Shown here: positions 26,692-38,288 of the stretch, one piece after another
Layout: every line of letters begins with the position of its first letter
Position numbering within the stretch: position 1 is the stretch's first letter
Origin: Micromonospora lupini str. Lupac 08
GTDB lineage: Bacteria > Actinomycetota > Actinomycetes > Mycobacteriales > Micromonosporaceae
Length of the DNA: 64,000 bases
Assembly: GCF_000297395.2 (NCBI RefSeq)
Contig: NZ_HF570108.1
Location: forward strand, 6,503,159 to 6,567,158
Direction of reading: 5' to 3'
Notes under the pieces: model-generated
Seen by the model: only the letters and a program-made list of their open reading frames with translations
What the model was told of the DNA's origin: nothing
Databases searched by the model: none
Position numbers and translations under genes: made by a program

Positions 26692-27756
26692 TCACGTCAG
26701 GGCGATCAGCAACGCCAGACCCAGGCCCAGCAGGCTGAGCAGGGCACCCGCCGCGCCGCAGCTGATGCCCGCCACCGCCAGCCCACGCCCGGTGAACCGG
26801 ACCGACGACGGCGCGGCCGACCGGCCGATCTGCCGCCGACCGAGCAGGCCGGTGACGATCGCCGCCACCCCCGCGAGCACCCCCAGCACTGCGAAGGCGC
26901 CGGAGGCCCAGGCGCCCCCGTCGTTCGCGAACGCCACCCCGAAGCAGATCACCAGGAGCGAGACCAGGATCGACGCGATCCCCGCCACCAGCGCCCCGGT
27001 CGCCAGGCCGGAGGTGACCGGCGCCACGTCCAGGTGCACGACGCCGAACGGCGTGCCGGGCACCGCCTCCACGCGCTTCGGCGGCCGACGCTTGTCGTCC
27101 GTGGGCGGTGGCACCGGTCGGGCGGGAGCCACACCCCACCCGGGCGACGCCGGCTGCCCCCAGCCCGCCGGCGCACCGTGCCCCGGCTGCTGGCCCCAGC
27201 CCTGCGGAACACCGGGTTCCGCGGGGGGCTGGCCCCAGCCCTGCGGAACACCAGGCCCCGCGGGGGGCTGGCCCCAGCCCTGCGGAACACCGGACCCTGA
27301 CGGCGGCTGACCCCAGCCCGGGGCAGACCCCGGCCCGGACACCGGGTGACCCCAGCCCTGCGGAACCACTGGACCCGACGGCGGCTGACCCCCGCCGGGG
27401 GCGGCCCCGGGCCCCGACACCGGGTGACCCCACGCGGGCGTTTGAGCACCGGGCCCCGCCGGCGGCTGACCCCAGGCGGGCGGCAGCGGCGCCCCGGAAG
27501 CCGGAGAGGGCTGGCCGTGTCCGGGCGGATGGACCCCGCCCCACTCGGCCGTGGGCGGACCCCACCCGGGCGGAGGCGACGCACCCCAGGCCGACTGTGG
27601 CGTACCCGGATCGGGGACGTCGGCCGCGGGTGGGGCGGGCTGCCCGTCCGGATCGGGTCGCGCCCAGTCGTTCGGTGCGGAGGGGGCCGGGCCCGGTGCC
27701 GGCGCGCCAGGGTGCCCGGCCGGTTCATCCGCCGGGGGCCGCGCCGGTTCCGTCAC
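26692..27756 (-). CDS. DUF4190-type membrane protein with PQGWGQPP tandem repeats
   Basis: The 354-residue protein has an N-terminal two thirds of Pro/Gly/Trp/Gln low complexity. About ten degenerate repeats of 12-14 residues resemble PQGWGQPPAGPG (about residues 75-190). Two to three membrane helices follow in the last 100 residues (ALVAGIASILVSLLVICFG, FAVLGVLAGVAAIVTGLLG, GISCGAAGALLSLLGLGLAL) around GRRQIGRS, the layout of actinobacterial DUF4190 proteins. Function is unknown. GTG 27756 is chosen for its AGGAGG five bases upstream. It lies on the same strand between rpoC and the str operon. Confidence 0.85.
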   Translation of the reverse strand: MTEPARPPADEPAGHPGAPAPGPAPSAPNDWARPDPDGQPAPPAADVPDPGTPQSAWGASPPPGWGPPTAEWGGVHPPGHGQPSPASGAPLPPAWGQPPAGPGAQTPAWGHPVSGPGAAPGGGQPPSGPVVPQGWGHPVSGPGSAPGWGQPPSGSGVPQGWGQPPAGPGVPQGWGQPPAEPGVPQGWGQQPGHGAPAGWGQPASPGWGVAPARPVPPPTDDKRRPPKRVEAVPGTPFGVVHLDVAPVTSGLATGALVAGIASILVSLLVICFGVAFANDGGAWASGAFAVLGVLAGVAAIVTGLLGRRQIGRSAAPSSVRFTGRGLAVAGISCGAAGALLSLLGLGLALLIALT

Positions 27757-27852
27757 GAGGTCCTCCTGTCGACAGCCGCCGTGGGCGGCGGACACCGGCC
27801 AGGCTACCGCCGGAAGCGGCGCCGTCCGCGCCGGGCGTGGCGGGTGGAACGG

Positions 27853-28221
27853 TCAGTCCATGTTCGCCGGGTAGTCGTGGCCGAACGGCGTGCCGGCCAG
27901 TCGGACCACCCCGATCACCACGGCGACGACCACGCTTACCGCGACCAGCACCAGGCCGGTCCAGGCCAACCGCTCCCCCCGCCGCAGCCACACGCCACCG
28001 GTCAGGAAACCCCCCGAGGCGTACGCCTCCCGGCGGGCCTGCCGGGCCAGTTGCAGGGCCACCGTCGCCGGCACCACCCCGCCGATGAACAGCCCGGTCA
28101 ACATGCCGAGCAGCCCCAGCGCGAAGACCGCCCGCGCCTTCGTGGCACGGGCCGGGTCCGGATCCAGCGGGTGGCGCAGGCCCTGGGACGCCACGGACAC
28201 CTGTCCGGGTGCGGTCGTCAT
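27853..28221 (-). CDS. small two-helix membrane protein, function unknown
   Basis: 122 residues with helices at about 32-60 (VFALGLLGMLTGLFIGGVVP) and 88-110 (LAWTGLVLVAVSVVVAVVIG). The loop between them is basic (ARQARREAYASGGFLTGG). I do not recognise a domain with certainty; it resembles half of a DUF4190-like unit. It lies directly downstream of rpoC's terminator and 96 bases upstream of the DUF4190-type gene, so the two may form a small operon of envelope proteins. Confidence 0.75.
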   Translation of the reverse strand: MTTAPGQVSVASQGLRHPLDPDPARATKARAVFALGLLGMLTGLFIGGVVPATVALQLARQARREAYASGGFLTGGVWLRRGERLAWTGLVLVAVSVVVAVVIGVVRLAGTPFGHDYPANMD

Positions 28222-28268
28222 GCGTCCATCATGCCCAACCCGGTCGACGTCCGGGTCGGTCCGGACGC

Positions 28269-28302
28269 GACGAGGCCCCCGGCAGGTGCCGGGGGCCTCG
28301 TC
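28269..28302 (-). terminator. rpoBC terminator
   Basis: 15-bp perfect stem (GACGAGGCCCCCGGC with its complement) around AGGT, 12 bases past the rpoC stop. Confidence 0.88.
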
Positions 28303-28313
28303 GGTGTCGGTGC

Positions 28314-32201
<3,888 letters not shown>

Positions 32202-32245
32202 TCTGTCCCCTATGTCGTCGTCTGTACTGCTAATTCTCGGGTGGG

Positions 32246-32273
32246 GTCGGGGGCCGGCGAGCCGGCCCCCGAC
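32246..32273 (-). other. 13-bp hairpin between rpoB and rpoC
   Basis: GTCGGGGGCCGGC / GCCGGCCCCCGAC, almost loopless, in the 80-base rpoB-rpoC spacer. It has terminator strength but no T-run, and sits within an operon that must be read through. Partial attenuation or RNA processing that tunes RpoB:RpoC is inferred. Confidence 0.7.
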
Positions 32274-32281
32274 CGCTCACC

Positions 32282-35200
32282 TCAGACCTCTTCGACCGAG
32301 CTCGGCTCGCGCCGGGACAGGTCGATGCCCAGCTCCTCGGCGGCCCGGAACACCTCGTCGTCGGTCTCGCGCATTTCCAGGGCCACGCCGTCGCTGGAGA
32401 GCACCTCAACGTTGAGGCACAGCGACTGCAGCTCCTTGAGCAGCACCTTGAACGACTCCGGGATGCCCGGCTCCGGGATGTTCTCGCCCTTGACGATGGC
32501 CTCGTAGACCTTCACGCGGCCGAGCACGTCGTCGGACTTGATCGTGAGCAGCTCCTGCAGGGCGTAGGCAGCGCCGTACGCCTGCATCGCCCAGCACTCC
32601 ATCTCACCGAAACGCTGACCACCGAACTGCGCCTTACCACCCAGCGGCTGCTGCGTGATCATCGAGTACGGGCCGGTCGAACGAGCGTGGATCTTGTCGT
32701 CGACCAGGTGGTTGAGCTTCAGGATGTAGACGTAGCCGACCGCGATCGGGTCCGGCAGAGGCTCACCGGAACGACCGTCGAACAACTGCGCCTTGCCGGT
32801 ACGACCGATCAGCTGCTTGCCGTCCCGGTTGGGCAGGGTCGACTCGAGCAGACCGGAGATCTCCTCCTCGCGGGCACCGTCGAAGACCGGGGTGGCCACG
32901 TTGGTGTCACCCTCGGACTCGTGGGCGTCGATCGAGCGGAGCTGGCGCTTCCAGTCGGTGTCGTCACCCTCGACCTTCCACCCGGTCTTGGCGACCCAAC
33001 CGAGGTGGGTCTCCAGAACCTGGCCGATGTTCATCCGGCTCGGCACACCGAGCGGGTTGAGCACGATGTCGACCGGGGTGCCGTCCTCCAGGAACGGCAT
33101 GTCCTCGATCGGCAGGATCTTCGAGATGACGCCCTTGTTGCCGTGCCGACCGGCGAGCTTGTCGCCGTCCTGGATCTTGCGCTTCTGGGCGACGTAGACC
33201 CGGACCAGCTCGTTGACACCCGGCGGCAACTCGTCGCCGTCCTCGCGGGAGAACGTGCGCACACCGATGACCGTGCCGGTCTCGCCGTGCGGCACCTTCA
33301 GCGAGGTGTCCCGAACCTCACGCGCCTTCTCACCGAAGATCGCGCGGAGCAGACGCTCCTCCGGGGTCAGCTCGGTCTCACCCTTGGGCGTGACCTTGCC
33401 GACCAGGATGTCGCCGGGAACGACCTCGGCGCCGATCCGGATGATGCCGCGCTCGTCGAGGTCAGCGAGCATTTCCTCGCTGACGTTCGGGATGTCGCGG
33501 GTGATCTCCTCCGGACCGAGCTTGGTGTCCCGGGCGTCGACCTCGTGCTCCTCGATGTGGATCGAGGTGAGCACGTCCTGCTGCACGAGGCGCTGCGACA
33601 GGATGATCGCGTCCTCGTAGTTGTGGCCCTCCCAGCACATGAACGCCACCAGCAGGTTGCGTCCGAGCGCCATCTCGCCCTCGTCGGTGCACGGACCGTC
33701 GGCGATGACCTGACCGGCCTCGACGCGGTCGCCCTCGAAGACCACCGGCTTCTGGTTGACGCAGGAGCCGGCGTTGGAGCGGCGGAACTTGTGCAGCAGG
33801 TACGTCCGGCGGTGGCCGTCATCCTGGTGGATGGTGACGTAGTCGGCGCAGAGATCCTCGATCACACCGCCGACCTCGGCGACCACCACGTCGCCGGCGT
33901 CGACCGCGGCCCGGTACTCCATGCCCGTACCCACGAGCGGCGCCTCGGCCTTGACCAGCGGCACCGCCTGGCGCTGCATGTTCGCGCCCATCAGTGCCCG
34001 GTTGGCGTCGTCGTGCTCGAGGAACGGGATCATGGCGGTCGCGACCGAGGTCATCTGCCGGGGCGAGACGTCCATGTAGTCGACGGCACCGGGGACGACG
34101 TCCTCGGTCTCGCCGCCCTTACGACGGCAGAGCACCCGCTCCTCGGCGAACGTGCCGTCCGCCTTCAGCCGCGCGTTGGCCTGGGCCTTGACGAACCGGT
34201 CCTCCTCGTCCGCGGTCAGGTAGTCGATCTGGTCGGTGACCCGACCCTCGACGACCTTCCGGTACGGCGTCTCGATGAAGCCGAACGGGTTGACCCGGGC
34301 GAAGGTGGACAGCGCGCCGATCAGGCCGATGTTCGGGCCTTCCGGCGTCTCGATCGGGCACATCCGGCCGTAGTGGGACGGGTGCACGTCGCGGACCTCG
34401 AAGCCGGCCCGCTCCCGGGACAGACCACCCGGGCCGAGCGCGCTCAGCCGACGCCGGTGGGTCAGGCCCGCCAGCGGGTTGGTCTGGTCCATGAACTGGG
34501 ACAGCTGCGACGTCCCGAAGAACTCCTTGATCGCCGCCACCACCGGGCGGATGTTGATCAGGGTCTGCGGGGTGATCGCCTCGACGTCCTGCGTGGTCAT
34601 CCGCTCGCGGACGACCCGCTCCATGCGGGAAAGGCCGACCCGAACCTGGTTCTGGATCAGCTCACCCACGGTGCGCAGGCGACGGTTGCCGAAGTGGTCG
34701 ATGTCGTCGGCCTCGTAACCGTCCTCACCGGCGTGCAGCCGGCACAGGTACTCCACGGTGGCGACGATGTCGTCCTCGGTCAGCGTGCCGGTGGTGATCG
34801 GCACGTCGACTTCCAGCTTCTTGTTGAACTTGTAGCGCCCGACCTTGGCGACGTCGTACCTCTTCGGGTTGAAGAAGAGGTTGTCGAGCAGGGTCTGGGC
34901 GTTCTCGCGCGTCGGCGGCTCGCCAGGGCGCAGCTTGCGGTAGATGTCGAGCAGAGCCTCGTCGGCGCCGGCGATGTGGTCCTTCTCGAGCGTGGTCATC
35001 ATCAGCTCGGACCAGCCGAACTTCTCACGGATCCGCTCGGCCGACCATCCGATGGCCTTGAGCAGGACCGTGACGGCCTGCCGACGCTTGCGGTCGATGC
35101 GTACGCCGACCGTGTCGCGCTTGTCGATGTCGAACTCCAGCCAGGCACCCCGACTCGGGATGACCTTGACGCTGGAGAGGTCGCGGTCGGAGGTCTTGTC

Positions 35201-35713
35201 CGGCTGCTTGTCGAAGTACACGCCCGGGGACCGGACGAGCTGGCTGACCACGACGCGCTCGGTGCCGTTGATGACGAAGGTGCCCTTGGGCGTCATCATC
35301 GGGAAGTCACCCATGAACACCGTCTGGCTCTTGATCTCGCCAGTGGTGTTGTTGGTGAACTCCGCGGTCACGAAGAGCGGAGCGCAGTAGGTCAGGTCCT
35401 TCTCCTTGCACTCCTCGATCGAGGCCTTGACCTCGTCGAAGCGCGGCGCCGAGAAGGAAAGTGACATGGTGCCGGAGAAGTCCTCAATGGGACTGATCTC
35501 TTCAAGGATCTCCGCGAGACCCGAGCGTGCGTGCGGGTCGTCCGCCGACCGGCCCTGCCAAGCCTCGTTGCCGACGAGCCAGTCGAAGGACTCGTTCTGG
35601 ATGGCAAGGAGGTTGGGGACCTCGAGGTGTTCGGTGATCCTGCCGAATGAAACTCGGCGGGGAGCGAATGCGCTCGACGTACGACTGGTCTTCGCAGGGC
35701 GGGAAGCTGCCAA
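32282..35713 (-). CDS. rpoB: DNA-directed RNA polymerase beta subunit
   Basis: Catalytic subunit of 1143 residues. It shows VSFGRITEHLEVPNLLAIQN near the N-terminus, the rifampicin region FFGTSQLSQFMDQTNPLAGL followed by THRRRLSALGPGGL, and C-terminal HLVDDKIHARSTGPYS and KAQFGGQRFGEMECWA. The start is TTG 35713 (LAASRPAKTSRTSS), six bases after GGAAGGA; no ATG or GTG fits. Relative to E. coli, the rifampicin region has T at position 518 (usually N) and A at 522 (usually S), while Q513, D516, H526 and S531 are intact. Confidence 0.97.
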   Translation of the reverse strand: MAASRPAKTSRTSSAFAPRRVSFGRITEHLEVPNLLAIQNESFDWLVGNEAWQGRSADDPHARSGLAEILEEISPIEDFSGTMSLSFSAPRFDEVKASIEECKEKDLTYCAPLFVTAEFTNNTTGEIKSQTVFMGDFPMMTPKGTFVINGTERVVVSQLVRSPGVYFDKQPDKTSDRDLSSVKVIPSRGAWLEFDIDKRDTVGVRIDRKRRQAVTVLLKAIGWSAERIREKFGWSELMMTTLEKDHIAGADEALLDIYRKLRPGEPPTRENAQTLLDNLFFNPKRYDVAKVGRYKFNKKLEVDVPITTGTLTEDDIVATVEYLCRLHAGEDGYEADDIDHFGNRRLRTVGELIQNQVRVGLSRMERVVRERMTTQDVEAITPQTLINIRPVVAAIKEFFGTSQLSQFMDQTNPLAGLTHRRRLSALGPGGLSRERAGFEVRDVHPSHYGRMCPIETPEGPNIGLIGALSTFARVNPFGFIETPYRKVVEGRVTDQIDYLTADEEDRFVKAQANARLKADGTFAEERVLCRRKGGETEDVVPGAVDYMDVSPRQMTSVATAMIPFLEHDDANRALMGANMQRQAVPLVKAEAPLVGTGMEYRAAVDAGDVVVAEVGGVIEDLCADYVTIHQDDGHRRTYLLHKFRRSNAGSCVNQKPVVFEGDRVEAGQVIADGPCTDEGEMALGRNLLVAFMCWEGHNYEDAIILSQRLVQQDVLTSIHIEEHEVDARDTKLGPEEITRDIPNVSEEMLADLDERGIIRIGAEVVPGDILVGKVTPKGETELTPEERLLRAIFGEKAREVRDTSLKVPHGETGTVIGVRTFSREDGDELPPGVNELVRVYVAQKRKIQDGDKLAGRHGNKGVISKILPIEDMPFLEDGTPVDIVLNPLGVPSRMNIGQVLETHLGWVAKTGWKVEGDDTDWKRQLRSIDAHESEGDTNVATPVFDGAREEEISGLLESTLPNRDGKQLIGRTGKAQLFDGRSGEPLPDPIAVGYVYILKLNHLVDDKIHARSTGPYSMITQQPLGGKAQFGGQRFGEMECWAMQAYGAAYALQELLTIKSDDVLGRVKVYEAIVKGENIPEPGIPESFKVLLKELQSLCLNVEVLSSDGVALEMRETDDEVFRAAEELGIDLSRREPSSVEEV

Positions 35714-35780
35714 GATGCGTCCTTCCGAGGACCGGTGCTGCAGAACGGCTGGTACGCGTGCACTCCAATGACCCCACCAG

Positions 35781-35802
35781 AAATATCCGTAAACGGACAT
35801 TT
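35781..35802 (-). promoter_or_regulatory. AT-rich near-perfect palindrome in the rpoB leader
   Basis: AAATATCCGT-AA-ACGGACATTT, nine of ten positions symmetric, about 70-90 bases upstream of the rpoB start and downstream of the predicted transcription start. It stands out by its AT content. It could be an operator or a leader hairpin. A TTGACC box at 35812-35817 lies just upstream but lacks a good -10. Confidence 0.5.
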
Positions 35803-35840
35803 CCGAGCAGGGGTCAAGTCGGAAGGCAGCGCAAACTAGC

Positions 35841-35869
35841 AGTGTAGCCGAGAGGCTAACCGCTGTCCA
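35841..35869 (-). promoter_or_regulatory. rpoB promoter: TGGACA-N17-TACACT
   Basis: Minus-strand -35 TGGACA (35864-35869), 17-base spacer, -10 TACACT (35841-35846). Predicted start near 35834, leaving a leader of about 120 bases. It allows rpoBC transcription independent of rplJL. Confidence 0.65.
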
Positions 35870-36195
35870 GCCCACCCCGCAGGTCGTTCGCGGAACGCGC
35901 CTCGGCCCCCGTAAACCGGGGTCTGCCGGGCCGCTCAGAACGCAACGTCCCCACTGGGCCGCTCGGGTTGCCGCGGCCGATGGTGCCGCCGCTGTCATTA
36001 CCCACGTCGTGGCCGTCGCAAGCGCGGTGTCTTGCTGGTGTTCAGCGTGCCTGGCAGCCCGGGGCCGCGTCAAGGGCCGGTATCCGGGTCGTCGGTTCTT
36101 TCCCACCTGAGGGCGACCGGGGCCGCTCGTCAGGTGGGCAGGCATCGACCAACGACGCCCAGCTCAGGACGGTTGTCGCCCGATCCACGAAACAC

Positions 36196-36230
36196 GGCGG
36201 GCAGTGATCCGTGTCGGATCACCGCCCGCC
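36196..36230 (-). terminator. long hairpin downstream of rplL
   Basis: GGCGGGC and GTGATCCG pair with CGGATCAC and GCCCGCC across one A/C mismatch (15 pairs) around a TGT loop. Second of two hairpins after rplL; probably the main rplJL terminator or attenuator before rpoB. Confidence 0.75.
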
Positions 36231-36240
36231 GCGACGCGAT

Positions 36241-36268
36241 CGTGTCCCGGCTCACCGAGCCGGGCACG
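36241..36268 (-). terminator. hairpin directly after rplL
   Basis: CGTG-(T)-CCCGGCTC with GAGCCGGG-CACG, 12 pairs with one bulge, loop ACC, 18 bases past the rplL stop. Confidence 0.65.
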
Positions 36269-36286
36269 CGCCTGTGGAACGTCAGG

Positions 36287-36670
36287 TCACTTGAGGGTGA
36301 CCTTGGCGCCCTCACCCTCGAGCTTCGCCTTCGCCTTCTCGGCGGTCTCCTTGTTGACCTTCTCCAGGATGGCCTTCGGCGCGGACTCGACCGCGTCCTT
36401 GGCCTCCTTGAGGCCCAGGCCGGTCAGCTCACGCACGACCTTGATGACCTGGATCTTCTTGCCACCGTCAGCCTCGAGGACGACGTCGAACTCGTCCTTC
36501 TCCGGCTCGGCCTCGGCGGCGGCCGGGGCGCCACCGGCGGCGGCAACCGCGACCGGAGCGGCGGCGGTGACCTCGAAGGTGTCCTCGAACTGCTTCACGA
36601 ACTCGGAGAGCTCGATCAGCGTCATCTCCTTGAACGCGTCAAGCAGCTCGTCGGTGCTGAGCTTCGCCAT
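36287..36670 (-). CDS. rplL: 50S ribosomal protein L7/L12
   Basis: Stalk protein that recruits translational GTPases. The 127 residues comprise the dimerisation domain (KLSTDELLDAFKEMTLIELS, FVKQFEDTFEV), the Ala/Pro/Gly hinge, and the C-terminal domain EKDEFDVVLEADGGKKIQVI, KVVRELTGLGLKEAKDAVES. It is co-transcribed after rplJ. Confidence 0.98.
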   Translation of the reverse strand: MAKLSTDELLDAFKEMTLIELSEFVKQFEDTFEVTAAAPVAVAAAGGAPAAAEAEPEKDEFDVVLEADGGKKIQVIKVVRELTGLGLKEAKDAVESAPKAILEKVNKETAEKAKAKLEGEGAKVTLK

Positions 36671-36722
36671 GTCTGGCGTCCTTTCTAAAGGTTGTTAAAG
36701 AACGTGGGTGCGCCGCGCGGCC

Positions 36723-37271
36723 TCAGGCCGCCTCGGCGCCCTCCTGCTCGCGCTTCTTGTCCGCCAGGGCGGCCGCCGCGCGGGCGGCCTTGGAGAGCGG
36801 AGCCTGGAACAGGGCCGCGGCCTTGCTCAGGTTGCCCTTCATCGCGCCGGCCAGCTTGGCCAGCAGCACCTCGCGGGACTCCAGGTCGGCGAGCTTCGTG
36901 ACCTCGGCCGCGGAAATGGCCCGGCCCTCGAAGACGCCGCCCTTGATGACGAGCTTCGGGTTGGCCTTCGCGAAGTCGCGAAGCCCCTTCGCCGCCTCGA
37001 CGACGTCGCCCGAAACGAAAGTCAGCGCGGTAGGACCGGTGAACAGCTCGTCGAGGCCGTTGATGCCCGCGTCCGTCGCGGCACGCTTCGCCAGCGTGTT
37101 CTTCGCGACCGTGTAGCTGGTCTCGGCGCCGAGCGAGCGCCGCAGCTGGGTGAGCTGGGAAACCGTCAGACCGCGGTACTCGGTCAGCACGGTGGCGCCC
37201 GCGTTGCGGAAGCTCTCGGTCAGCTCAGCGACGGCCGTGGCCTTGTCGGCCCGGATCGGCTTGTCCGCCAT
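36723..37271 (-). CDS. rplJ: 50S ribosomal protein L10
   Basis: Stalk base that holds L7/L12 dimers and, in many bacteria, binds its own mRNA leader. The 182-residue protein shows ATAVAELTESFRNAGATVLT, EYRGLTVSQLTQLRRSLGAE, YTVAKNTLAKRA and FTGPTALTF. The C-terminal L12-binding helix (AAALFQAPLSKAARAAAALA) is present. A leader of about 266 bases with an intrinsic terminator precedes it. Confidence 0.98.
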   Translation of the reverse strand: MADKPIRADKATAVAELTESFRNAGATVLTEYRGLTVSQLTQLRRSLGAETSYTVAKNTLAKRAATDAGINGLDELFTGPTALTFVSGDVVEAAKGLRDFAKANPKLVIKGGVFEGRAISAAEVTKLADLESREVLLAKLAGAMKGNLSKAAALFQAPLSKAARAAAALADKKREQEGAEAA

Positions 37272-37349
37272 GTCCCTCCTCTCTCGTTACTCGAGGCTGG
37301 TCCCCGAAACGGCCGAAGCCGGAGCGGGGGCGGAGGCGACACGACAACG

Positions 37350-37377
37350 AAAAAACCCCGGCGCAGGGCGCACGGGG
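37350..37377 (-). terminator. intrinsic attenuator in the rplJL leader
   Basis: CCCCG-(T)-GCGC / GCGC-CGGGG, nine pairs with one bulge, loop CCT, followed on the minus strand by six Ts. It is the only hairpin with a real T-run seen in this GC-rich window. It lies between the rplJ promoter and rplJ itself, so it can act as an attenuator controlled by the upstream leader. Confidence 0.8.
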
Positions 37378-37537
37378 CGAGGGCCGGCGGATCAACACAG
37401 TCGGCGGACCATGTTCACTGCCGAGTTACGCTTGCCGCCCTACGCGGGTCGCCCGTTGTCGCGGGACCTTCGACCGTGCCGGAGCACGGTGACCAGCGGT
37501 CTCTGGGTGGTTCCTCATCCATGGAAACACGGATGAC
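37378..37537 (-). ncRNA. putative ribosomal protein L10 leader element
   Basis: The untranslated RNA between the predicted rplJ start site and the attenuator contains AGACCGCTGGTCACCGTG, a GTGC/GCAC stem and GAAGGTCCCGCGAC, features I associate with L10 (r-protein) leaders that fold into a kink-turn recognised by L10(L12). Assignment is by position and recollection. A covariance search with the Rfam L10_leader model would decide. Confidence 0.55.
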
Positions 37538-37543
37538 TGTTGA

Positions 37544-37572
37544 AGAGTACGCGGCCGCGTGACCAGCGCCAA
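37544..37572 (-). promoter_or_regulatory. rplJL promoter: TTGGCG-N17-TACTCT
   Basis: Minus-strand -35 TTGGCG (37567-37572) and -10 TACTCT (37544-37549) with exactly 17 bases between. Predicted start near 37537. Confidence 0.7.
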
Positions 37573-37598
37573 ATCGCCCCCGGTGAGCCGGGTCACAG

Positions 37599-38288
37599 TC
37601 AACCCTGGGCCCGCCTGCGCCACAGGTAGCCGCCGACAGCCGCAGCGCTCCACGCCAACCCCCAGAGCGTGAGCCCGAGCAGGGTCAGCGCGGCGGCGTC
37701 ACCCGCGGTCGTCCGGGCGGTGGCCATGATCGGCGGCGCCAACCAGGGGGCCACCGAACCGCTCAGGCCCAGCACCACCGCGCCGACACCGCCGAGGGCC
37801 AGCACCGCCACGCCGTACGCGGCACCGCCCGCCGACGCCCGGCTGGCCAGCGCGCCGAGGGCGACCGCCGCGGGTACGGCGAGCAGGTGCGCCCACAGCC
37901 CCAGCGCGATGCCGACCGGCACCGACCGGTCCCCCGGCTCGACCGGGCCGGTGACCCCGCCCACCAACCACGGGAAGACAAGCGCGACCGCCACCGCGAC
38001 AAGTGCCGCCACGACGGCCGCCAGGAGCCCGGCCAGGCGCTCCCGGGCCACCCCGACCGTCACCTGGGCGAGCCGGCGCTGCACGTCCGGCTCGATGTCC
38101 AACAGGATCTTGGTCTGCCAGGCGAGCACCGGGAAGAGCACCACCGCCGAGACGCCGTACGCCTCCGCCGGCTGGGCCCGGCCGCCGCCGTAGAGCGTGC
38201 CGAGCACGACGAGACCCGCGAGCAACGGCGCCAACGCCCGACCGGTCCGCAGGAAACCCGCCAGCCGCATCCGCACCAGGGCGCTCAT
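37599..38288 (-). CDS. ABC transporter membrane protein
   Basis: 229 residues with about six hydrophobic helices (ALAPLLAGLVVLGTLY, GLLAAVVAALVAVAVALVFP, HLLAVPAAVALGALA, VAVLALGGVGAVVLGLS, ALTLLGLTLWGLAWSAAAVG). Its ATG 38288 overlaps the stop of the upstream ATPase gene by four bases (ATGA), so it is the permease of that transporter. The substrate is unknown; two-component exporters of this type are common in actinobacteria. It sits between rplKA and rplJL, interrupting the usual rplKAJL order. Confidence 0.85.
   Translation of the reverse strand: MSALVRMRLAGFLRTGRALAPLLAGLVVLGTLYGGGRAQPAEAYGVSAVVLFPVLAWQTKILLDIEPDVQRRLAQVTVGVARERLAGLLAAVVAALVAVAVALVFPWLVGGVTGPVEPGDRSVPVGIALGLWAHLLAVPAAVALGALASRASAGGAAYGVAVLALGGVGAVVLGLSGSVAPWLAPPIMATARTTAGDAAALTLLGLTLWGLAWSAAAVGGYLWRRRAQG

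Larger units (their letters stand above)
35714..36286 (-). other. rplL-rpoB intergenic region rich in inverted repeats
   Basis: About 570 bases without a gene. From the rplL side it holds two terminator-like hairpins (36241-36268, 36196-36230), a 9-bp inverted repeat CCCACCTGA / TCAGGTGGG (36102-36138), a 5-bp CCCCG/CGGGG hairpin (about 35908-35922), a good promoter (35841-35869) and an AT-rich near-palindrome in the rpoB leader (35781-35802). Confidence 0.65.
37272..37598 (-). other. rplJ leader region
   Basis: About 327 bases without a gene, containing the rplJ promoter (37544-37572), the presumptive L10-binding leader (37378-37537) and an intrinsic terminator/attenuator (37350-37377). About 78 bases remain between the terminator U-run and the rplJ start. 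Confidence 0.7.

Noticed and set aside
35812..35817. TTGACC box upstream of rpoB as the main promoter
   Set aside because: No TANNNT -10 at 16-18 bases; the TGGACA-N17-TACACT pair slightly upstream fits better.
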